From: Poteriospumella lacustris
Taxonomy: Eukaryota; Sar; Chrysophyceae; Chromulinales; Dinobryaceae
DNA: 63,432 nt
Direction of reading: 5' to 3'
Assembly: GCA_008000375.1 (NCBI GenBank)
Contig: SMOI01000162.1
Span: 1 to 63,432 of the forward strand
Part shown: positions 55,968-63,432 of the stretch, in pieces
Position numbering within the stretch: position 1 is the first letter of the stretch
Layout of the letters: every line of letters starts with the position of its first letter
Made by a program: the position numbers and the translations under genes
Notes under the pieces: model-generated
What the model was told of the DNA's origin: nothing
Seen by the model: only the letters and a program-made list of their open reading frames with translations
The model's database searches: none

Positions 55968-56194
55968 AGTCAGCTTCACAGTGGCAATCAGTAGTTTCTT
56001 GTGATAATCAATAGTCTGTCATTTGTTCATGAATAACTATTAACTAGGACAGGAATTGATTTTACTTGAAACCTCGTCACAGCCCACGACAGAACATCCA
56101 CGAGAGCCTTTGCTCGTTTCCTGTTCGAGTTCTTGTGTGATCGCCCCAAAGCGCTTCATCCCAAGACGCTATTATCCCCCTAATCCCAGACGCC

Positions 56195-56530
56195 GCCGCG
56201 CGATCGTCGTCAATGGCGATGCGCCTCGACAGCGTCGCGGTGGGGTCGACGGCGATGCCGCTGCTCGTCCCGCCGCTCTTTCACACGATCGACCCTGCGG
56301 CCCATGCGGCCGCTAGCAGCCCCTAGCGGCTGCGCCACCTGCACATTCACGACGCGCAGAGCCTGCACAGCCGCCACGGCGCTTCAGTCGACCCGCCGCC
56401 CGCGTGGGCGCTGCACGAGGCGCTGCCGCAGCGGTTGCGAAGCGGTGAGGAGGCCGCCGCCGACGATCAAGCTGCGCTCGCGGACGCTGGCGGCGTCGGC
56501 GCGCCACGTGTGGAACGAAGATTGATGAGA
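56195..56530. other. GC-rich island, no intact gene
   Basis: About 330 bp of very GC-rich, CpG-rich DNA between AT-richer flanks. One frame reads MAMRLDSVAVGSTAMPLLVP and hits a TAG near 56324 but reopens (RLRHLHIHDAQSLHSRHG) for another 60 residues, so it may be a decayed gene fragment or a CpG island. Confidence 0.4.
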
Positions 56531-56800
56531 AGTTCAGTAGAAAGAGGCGATGTTTTCCTGCGACGGTTTACTGTAATCATATTCTTGCTTTGTGCTCGTT
56601 GATTCGGCAGGTATAGGTTTTCTTTTATTCACAGCCACGATAAGCAATATCGTTGACTGGTGACTACTGCTCGTTCGTGTTTAACGTCAGCGTAATTGTT
56701 GATGCTGTGTAATGACTAATGCCTCCATGATTGATTGGACGCCTTTTGTTTGACTTTGGTTTCATCTTCAAACATTGCAACAAGCACACCCAAACAGCAA

Positions 56801-58022
56801 CTAGACAGTGTTTACGATGTCTGCGTAGTTCATCTCCTCCCACGTTAGGTCGCGGATGCACTGCGGCTCCTCCAAACCAGCCTCGCTCACGTTGAAGTAT
56901 TTTGCGAGATGCTCGGTGTTTTCGATCCAACGATGACTGAGAGCCCGTGAGAATGCGAACTTGGCGTGCACGGACAACACACGCCTGTACGGAAGATGTC
57001 CCGCACGGTGCCGTAGAATGCTGCCATCTATATCGGCGAATGTTCTCAGCTCCAGGGCGGAATTAGGTAGGATCCGCTTGGTCATGAGTTCGGGGCGTAA
57101 GACCTTCAGAGTCAACTCCTGAGTCAAGGCATTGTACAGAAAGCACACATCCAGATGATCGAACGCCGTCGCAATTGAATCCAACATGAGGATGCCGTTC
57201 CGAGGGTTGTCAATCTCCTGAGGATCCAGCCCATACAGCAACATGAGGCGAGATCTGCTGTGCTTCACCAAATGCGGCGGTCGGAGATCCTCGTACGGCG
57301 CCACAGCGTCTGACACCATGCATCGCGCGGTGACCATACGATCCCCAATGAAAGTCACAGCCCTGCCAAAGAACGCAATCACAGAGTGTTTGAATTCAGT
57401 TGACTCCTGCTGGGTGCGGCAGTTCGTGAGCCAGCAGTTGAGCTCTTTGCGAATTCTTCTGACTTCCGCAACAGTCAGCCCAGTTCTAATCTCCTCAATC
57501 GTCGTCGCAAGAGCGGCCTGCATCGTCGCAAGAGCGGCCTGCGTCGTTGCAAGAGCGGCCTGACCATCTATCACTGGCTGAAGTTGTTGCTGAAGAAGAA
57601 TCTGCACCTGCTCAAAGGTGACTGTGATTGCAATGTTTAAAATAGGTGAGAATGGATGAATCAAAACCCGTCCCCAAACAGAACGTACCAGCAAGAGCAT
57701 CATTCGCGACCACAGCTGTAAAAGAATGCGGACGGAATAAATCCATCGCAAGCAATCCAAGCGAAAGAATGAGCAAACGGGGTATGATAGGAACAATAAT
57801 GCACGGTCAGAAATCAATAGGAACAGAGTGAAACAGAAGGTCGTACAGTTTAGAATAAAATCAGAGGGGAGAAAGACGCGGAATGGGCTTACCTTGGGTA
57901 GGTTGCTGTTGGCGAAGCAGTGAGAACTTGTCGAAGCTTTCACCCCATAAGCGCTTCTCGTCCATTGTTAGGGCATCAAAGTCACCACGCTCAGCCACAT
58001 ACTGCCTAAATTCCTCGGACAT
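56801..58022 (-). CDS. HNH-endonuclease-like domain protein
   Basis: 316 aa in two exons: 57893-58022 and 56801-57621 (271-bp intron). Exon 2 begins with a Gln/Ala repeat (QAALATTQAALATMQAALAT). The region ARCMVSDAVAPYEDLRPPHL ... GLDPQEIDNPRNGILMLDSI ... AFDHLDVCFLYN matches the HNH_2-type pattern (Cys, H-L at the first His, NP-x-N-G-I-L-x-L-D, then F-D). Such genes are often expanded in fungi and oomycetes. Whether it cuts DNA is unknown. Confidence 0.55.
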
Positions 58023-58463
58023 AACTCGACTATAGAAGCAAAGGGAAGCGGCAAACGTTCTGCTGGGTCAAAGATGTTTCTTTGCGAAGCAAACCGCAAT
58101 CACCGTCGGCAGTCACGTGTGATTGATGGAGAAGGGCTTTCACTTGTCGTCGTTTGTCACTTGACTTTTGTCGCGATTCGGCCCAACCTTAACGATTCGG
58201 CGGTCAGTTTGCCATTTCTCCTGGGTTTTTGCCTATTGTATATTCGGGTTTGGTGAGATTGTGCAACTTACGACGTCTTGTCTCCTTTCCTTCGGCTTCG
58301 GTATAAAATCAATATAGAGCCGCGGCTCTAGAGTTACTGTCCCTTTACACGGTTATGAGAGGCCCTTTCCTTGCTGCGGCACGTCACTGGTACGTGTCGT
58401 GTCGCCCGTGACTTGTGGTGGGCCAGCAGACGTGGTCCTCCCTCCAACACGGGGCTGTCGCAC
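58023..58463. other. intergenic, no gene supported
   Basis: About 440 bp. A TATAAAATCAATATAGAG string occurs near 58303; relevance unclear. Confidence 0.4.
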
Positions 58464-59366
58464 TTACGAGGACGACGACGGCGACCGGCAGTGCATCACA
58501 TCGCGGAGCTGTGTCTGGTACGTGGTCACGAGCATCTGCCACACGAGGGTCTCCCGCACACCCGTCACCAGCGTCGCCCCGTCCCCCTCCCCGTCCCCAC
58601 CGCTGCGGCCGTCGTGGTTATCGTCGCGAAGCAAGTCACACACGTTCCACAGCGCGACCCCATCGACATCGTCGACTTCTGCCATCGGTGGTGGTGCTGT
58701 TGCTGCTGCGTCGTCGTCGTCCGCACGTCCGTCGGGCCCGTAGAGACGTACCACCAGCGTACCGTGTGCGTGGGGCGGTGACGCTGGACGGGTGGGTACC
58801 CGGAGGAGAACCCGCGACGTCCGCTGGGGGAGGTGCTGGCGCAGACAACGATAGAGCTCCACCGGTGTGCGCCAGAGGTATCCCACGGGCAGCGTCACGG
58901 TGAATACTTCCCAGAGCCGCGGAGGAGGAGACGGCGTCACCTCGGGGGCACTGCGAATGCGCACGAACGACGTCTCGGCGGTGGCGGTGGAGGTGGTGCG
59001 CAGGTGCCACTCGCGGGGATCCATCGGATCGACCGCGAGGTACCCCGCCTGTCGCAGGTAGTCGAGGAACACGTAGTGATGGCGATAGAACCACGGTGCA
59101 TCCGCCACGACGAGGTCCACACTGGCCAGGGGAAAGAGATAGAGCAGGGCGATCGTTTGGAACACGGCGGCCGTCTCGCGTGCCACAGCGGTGGCGGTAG
59201 TGGCGGTAGTGGCGGTAGTGGCGGTAGTGGCGGCGGTGGTATCGAGAACGAAGTGCACATACATCGACGAGAAATACCAATCGACGGTGCGACGGGCCCG
59301 TGCCGGCATCGACACGATGTACCGCCAGAACCGACGTACGTCGACCACACCACCACCACGGTCCCC

Positions 59367-59415
<49 letters not shown>

Positions 59416-61096
59416 TCTCTGCCACGCGAAGAACCGCCCGTCTCCGTCTCTGCCTTCGTCGTAGACACAGGCACCGCCTGGGAGAGCAGCTCTTCGTAGT
59501 GATCGACGACGAAGCGTAATTTGGCGGTGATATCGCTGCCGTTGAGCGCATCGACGCGCAAGAGACCGGGGAAATCCACGTCACTGGCGCCGTTCCAACG
59601 TTCGGCGACGATCGGAATGGCGCCGAAGAGGATCGCCTCGGAACTGATTCGTTCCGGGCCGGGCATCGCCAGATCCACCACGATTTGTGCACGTTGCAAG
59701 AGCATCGCGACGTCGTCGGACGAGAAGCCGCGCAGGACCACCACCTGGTACCCGTCGGGCACTTGGAAGGCGAACGGTTGCGCCGGTGGATAATCGTCGA
59801 AGTAATCGGCATCGAGAAGAATGAGACGTTCCTTGCGGAGGAGGCGGAGGGAAGGACACGCAGACGAAGCGTCGGCGGCGGCGGCGGCGGCGGTGTGGAG
59901 GTGCAGGGCGTGCGCCGAGACGGTCTCGGCCATGACGCAGCCGAGGTAGTAGGCGTGCAGCCCGCGGTGGACGAGGGTGGTGTAGATGAAGTGGCTGTCG
60001 GCGGCGGTGATCCAGCCTCTGTACGGTCACAGGGACAACGACAATAGACGGCAACGGGTATGTGCCGAGGTCAGCAACAGCATGTGAGACGAGCGGCAGA
60101 GGCAGAGGCGGGGGGCGGTAGGAGGGGTGAGACGTACCGACACTCGTCTCGTCCGTGGTGGAAGCCCAGGAAGTATTGGATGCCACGGCCATGGAACTGC
60201 CGATGTTCTGTGGTCGCATCGGTGGCGGGGTGCAGTGGTGGTGATGGTGATGGTGACGGTGACGGTGGCTGCTGCGGTGGGGGGTAGTGCAGGTACTCGC
60301 GTAAGACCGGCTCGCACCATTCGCCGGTGATGACCACGTCACGGTCTGCACAGAACAGAGAGTGAGGAGGAGGGGCGGCGACGGGGAGGGGCAGAAGCGT
60401 ACCGTGCGGGGCGTTGCAGCGCGTGTCGTCGATGTTGGTGTCGTTGCACAAGACGACGGGGAACCCCAAGTGCTGCAGGTCTGTGGCCAGTGTACGCATG
60501 GCGGTGGTGCCCCCGGTAAAGGCATTGATCGTTTGATAGACGCGAATCACACTGCGTCGCTGGGTGTTGGCCGTGAGCAGCTCCTTCGGCAGCGAAGCAG
60601 AGCGGTCATCGTCGTTGACGTCGACGTCGACGCCCACCTCGTCACCGGCGTTCACAGCCACTGGGACCGACACGCGGTTGCTCTTCGCAAAGAGAGCACG
60701 CGGTAGACGATTCAATCGTCGAGAGGTCAGAAAGAGTTCTTGTTGCGTATGATCTGATAGCGACGCCGCTGCCGACTGCTGCAGCCGCCGGACGGCATCG
60801 TGGGCCGTGATCGCCGGTTCGACGTACTGACGATTGATCAACTGTAGGCGCTCGAGACGTTCTTGAATGTGACGTGCGATGGTGGTTTCCATGGCAGGAT
60901 CGATTGATGATCCAGTGACCTGCAGGCCGTGGGTGAGAACGGCGTCCACCTGCGACAGACGCAGGGTGAGCACACCCACATCGTGTCCCTCCGCGCTCCG
61001 CAGCGTCACATTGGTCACCATGAAGTCCGGGCAGTACCTTGCCACTACCACTACAGCAGCCATGAGTAGCTGCAGCAATGCCAACAGCCTCTGCAT
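58464..61096 (-). CDS. secreted/Golgi putative glycosyltransferase with low-complexity insertions
   Basis: 837 aa in two exons: 60138-61096 and 58464-60018 (119-bp intron; joining restores DECR-GWITAADSHFIYT). N-terminal signal-anchor (MQRLLALLQLLMAAVVVVA). VVLCNDTNIDDTRCNAPHGT and VVDLAMPGPERISSEAILFG (P-x-x-E/S-A-I-x-x-G, like GT-B donor-binding loops) followed by AIPIVAERW suggest a glycosyltransferase. Family not fixed. DSDSDSDS (59360-59418) and AATTATTAT (59190-59240) repeats interrupt the C-terminal half. Confidence 0.45.
59194..59244. repeat. (GGCGGTAGT)n minisatellite inside the glycosyltransferase gene
   Basis: About five copies of a 9-mer, in frame, coding a Thr/Ala run on the minus strand. 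Confidence 0.8.
59366..59418. repeat. (GTCGCT)n hexamer array coding Asp-Ser repeats
   Basis: About nine in-frame copies. Unit length of 6 keeps the frame open under expansion or contraction. Confidence 0.85.
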
Positions 61097-61630
61097 GTCT
61101 CCACCAGCAACAACAACGATCAGTGCGGGTCCGTTCTTCTTCTTTTTGCTCTCCTCTTTCACCACTACCGACTGATCAACTGTCCCTGATTCGTGCAATC
61201 CTTTCCTTGAGTAGGATGATAATGTACCATGTACCAGAAGTTACAATGCCTTCGACCATGGACCGATGGACCATGGGGAGCCTCCTCTGACTGCTGAACG
61301 GCGGTGGCACCAAAAACTGTAACGGTCAAGTGTACGCGACGACGACGACGACAAGTTGACGTTGCCGTTCGTTCGCCGTGTTCGGTTCGTTCTCTGTGCA
61401 GCGACTTCTTCAATGGTCAACCACCAACAACTCGAACGAGAAAGAAAGAGACATATATGGTCTAGTCAGGGTCGAAGAAGAGACAAAGGTATCTCCAGAG
61501 GCTTCTGTTGTGTGTTTGGGTGAAGAATCTTCCCGTGAGTGTTTCATTTGCTACCACAACACCAAGTGCTGGTTGGTACTGCAGGAGACGAGAGAATAGA
61601 ATATAGAACGTGACCAAACACAATAGAGCT
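61097..61630. promoter_or_regulatory. divergent intergenic region
   Basis: 530 bp between the divergent glycosyltransferase-like and hemerythrin genes. A GACGACGACGACGAC run occurs at about 61341. No gene supported. Confidence 0.35.
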
Positions 61631-63432
61631 ATGATAGCACATGATGATGTGCCCTTGGCGCTGACGTCCACCGTGGTTCAGTCGGATGCGAATGGCGACT
61701 ACTCGTTCGACGTGCAGGGCTTTCTCCTTCCCCACGAAATGATGCGTCGAGAAATGGCACGTGGTGAACGTGCGGTTGCTCACATGGACTGCATCAAGCA
61801 CCCTTGGAAGGCACGAGCCTTCGCCGAGTGGTTCATCGACTTCTTCAACCCCATCATGTACGCCCACCACGACATCGAAGAGAACATCATCTTCCCTTTC
61901 TACTTCCAATTGAACGTTATCACGCCGGACCGACAAGCTGAAGATCATTTGGCATTGATTGGTCGTCTCAATCGCGTAGAACGTGCCTGCAAACGCTTAT
62001 TGCTCTTGGTGGAGGCCGAGGACATGGACACGTTGGCGGTGAAAAAGGAACAAGACAACATCATCGCACAGTTTCTCGATCTCTGTGACCACATGCGCGA
62101 ACATTTCGCCGAAGAAGAAGTCTATTGGCCCAAAATCTTGCGCCACTGTGGCAAAGAGAATTGGGACAAGATTGAACCGCTGTTGATTGAACACGCGTTG
62201 AAGTTCGGGGACAACAATGCGGGCGAACCGTATCGATTGATGTTGTGTGCCATTGCTAGATCACAAGGGATTCAAATTGGGGACGATACTTTCGCGGCGG
62301 GTGAGACGCGTTGGGCTTCCAAGGCCTTCCAGGAGTGGTACATCTCGACGCGTCCGTTTTACGTCCGTTACATCCGCATGCGCGCGTGGAACGCCCGGTA
62401 TCGATCGTTTCGACAACTCATCGACCGTGTCGCGACCGTCGACCACGACGAGCACACGGCCGCATCGACCTCACCGACGACACGGTCTACGACCACCGCC
62501 GCAGTAGCAGTACCGTCGCTGCCGCCGCCGGTCATGAATCACGTGGGCAAGTTCGTGTCGCGTACGCAGAAACCGCTGTGGCCGGTGTATATCTTCTTCT
62601 ATTTGAGTCTCTTCTATGTCCTCTGTGTGGGTCCGTACCTCGCCGCGATCTCCAACCCTGCGGACAACGTCAAATACTTGCACATTGTGGTGGAGAACAT
62701 GGACGAGGGCTTCGTCGGGGAGTATTTCTTGTCGTATCTGGCCAACGTCACGGCGACCGAGACGAGTATTCCGTCGTTTCATTATCGTACGGGTCAAACC
62801 GAGCATCAGTTACGGAATGCGGTGCGAGATGGAGAAGCCTGGGCCTCGGTCTTCGTCACGGCCAATGCGACGGCGAAGTTACTTGACGCGACACGCGATG
62901 GCTGTGCCCACGCCGCGACGTACACCGCACAGGACGCGATCACGTTCTACTGGGACGAAGGACGCAACAACGTCGTGGCGAACCCGTACATCGGTGGCTT
63001 TCTCGTCGACGTCTTGAACGATCTCTCGTCCGCCTTTGCGAAAACGTTCGTGAAAAGGATAAATGCATCGACGGTGGTGACGTGTCTGGCGAACGACCAA
63101 GAGGCGGTGATTCTCCAGCCGATTGGCTACACCGCCGTGAACCTGTCCCCCGTCAGCGTGGCCCCGGTGGTCGTCAATGGCGGCATTACCATTGGCAACA
63201 TCTACGTCGCCGTCTTTGGTGCGTCGTTTATTGTGAACGGTGCCATGGGGGCGACGGCGGCATTGGCAGAGGACTTGTCGCCGGTGTATCGTGTCGGCTT
63301 ACGGTCGGCGACCATGCTCGCCTTGGGTCTGGGCTTGTCCGTGTGCTACGCGACGATGATTGTCGCGTTCAATTACGAAGGCTCCAGTGAATACCTGTAT
63401 TCGAGTGACAAATGGGGTCAAATCTTCGCCGT
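61631..63432 (+). CDS. hemerythrin domain fused to SNG1/DUF3533-like membrane domain, 3' partial
   Basis: 600 aa open to the window edge, single frame. Residues about 30-210 form an HHE hemerythrin-like four-helix domain: LLPHEMM, IKHPW, YAHHDIEENIIFP (H-x-x-x-E), HLALIGRL and HMREHFAEEEVYWP. It should bind a di-iron centre. After a Thr/Ala/Pro linker comes a hydrophobic segment (PLWPVYIFFYLSLFYVLCVG) followed by an extracytoplasmic region with NxT sites, then further membrane segments (ITIGNIYVAVFGASFIVNGA). This resembles the SNG1/YhgE-like (DUF3533) transport or resistance proteins. The fusion of the two is unusual. No stop before 63432. Confidence 0.7.
   Translation, partial: MIAHDDVPLALTSTVVQSDANGDYSFDVQGFLLPHEMMRREMARGERAVAHMDCIKHPWKARAFAEWFIDFFNPIMYAHHDIEENIIFPFYFQLNVITPDRQAEDHLALIGRLNRVERACKRLLLLVEAEDMDTLAVKKEQDNIIAQFLDLCDHMREHFAEEEVYWPKILRHCGKENWDKIEPLLIEHALKFGDNNAGEPYRLMLCAIARSQGIQIGDDTFAAGETRWASKAFQEWYISTRPFYVRYIRMRAWNARYRSFRQLIDRVATVDHDEHTAASTSPTTRSTTTAAVAVPSLPPPVMNHVGKFVSRTQKPLWPVYIFFYLSLFYVLCVGPYLAAISNPADNVKYLHIVVENMDEGFVGEYFLSYLANVTATETSIPSFHYRTGQTEHQLRNAVRDGEAWASVFVTANATAKLLDATRDGCAHAATYTAQDAITFYWDEGRNNVVANPYIGGFLVDVLNDLSSAFAKTFVKRINASTVVTCLANDQEAVILQPIGYTAVNLSPVSVAPVVVNGGITIGNIYVAVFGASFIVNGAMGATAALAEDLSPVYRVGLRSATMLALGLGLSVCYATMIVAFNYEGSSEYLYSSDKWGQIFA

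Noticed and set aside
58636-59812. Long Arg/Pro/Ser/His-rich ORFs on both strands
   Set aside because: Shadows of the glycosyltransferase-like gene caused by high GC and in-frame hexamer and 9-mer repeats.

Overview
This window is nuclear DNA of a microbial eukaryote that carries an apparently intact, integrated Polinton-like virus (PLV) or virophage-like element of about 25 kb. The host genes have short GT-AG introns (about 60-120 bp, one of 271 bp) and eukaryotic products: proteasome subunit alpha-5, a mitochondrial bL25 ribosomal protein, a cytochrome P450, an ABHD12-type hydrolase and a patatin. PT/SP-rich secreted repeat proteins, a ubiquitin-like plus kinase-like protein and an HNH-type protein would fit a stramenopile or another fungus-like or heterotrophic protist. 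I cannot fix the species from sequence alone.

Host left flank (1-6097): a RING-finger gene running off the edge, an EF-hand four-helix membrane protein, a P450, and a secreted GH25-type lysozyme-like protein. The element (6098-31309) lies between two 54-bp direct repeats that differ at one base and contain a 34-bp near-palindrome. This is what a tyrosine recombinase would leave. From left to right it has four short unknown genes, a tyrosine recombinase, a pVI/core-like virion protein, a class-3 lipase, an adenain-type maturation protease, small basic proteins, the FtsK/HerA packaging ATPase, a 995-aa fibre-like protein, the double-jelly-roll major capsid protein, two small proteins, a penton-like minor capsid protein, a C2H2 zinc-finger protein, a 678-aa structural-type protein, a Cys-containing small protein, a TVpol-SF3 helicase fusion, a retroviral-type (rve) integrase and a right-end cargo gene. 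All these frames are open, so the element may be recent or functional. I found no protein-primed PolB.

The element has its own grammar. Most genes start a few bases after a TATA-like motif. Several genes end in a stop codon that runs into AAAGTGAAACG, followed by inverted-repeat units (families A, B and C) and by a scattered palindrome (family D), which look like 3'-end hairpins. The core-like protein and the lipase share a 15-residue C-terminal tag. Those two proteins and the 678-aa protein contain adenain-consensus cleavage sites. Together these suggest a lipase packaged in the virion and released by the element's protease.

Host right flank (31310-63432): two related secreted proteins; two consecutive convergent inverted gene pairs (proteasome alpha-5 twice, bL25 twice) whose bodies, introns included, look identical while their flanks have diverged; an ABHD12-like hydrolase; an FkbM-like methyltransferase; a patatin; an SGNH hydrolase; a tandem pair of unknown paralogues with a retropepsin-like gene and a SAM-like pseudogene between them; a ubiquitin-like/kinase-like protein; an HNH protein; a putative glycosyltransferase; and, cut by the right edge, a hemerythrin domain fused to a membrane domain of SNG1/DUF3533 type.
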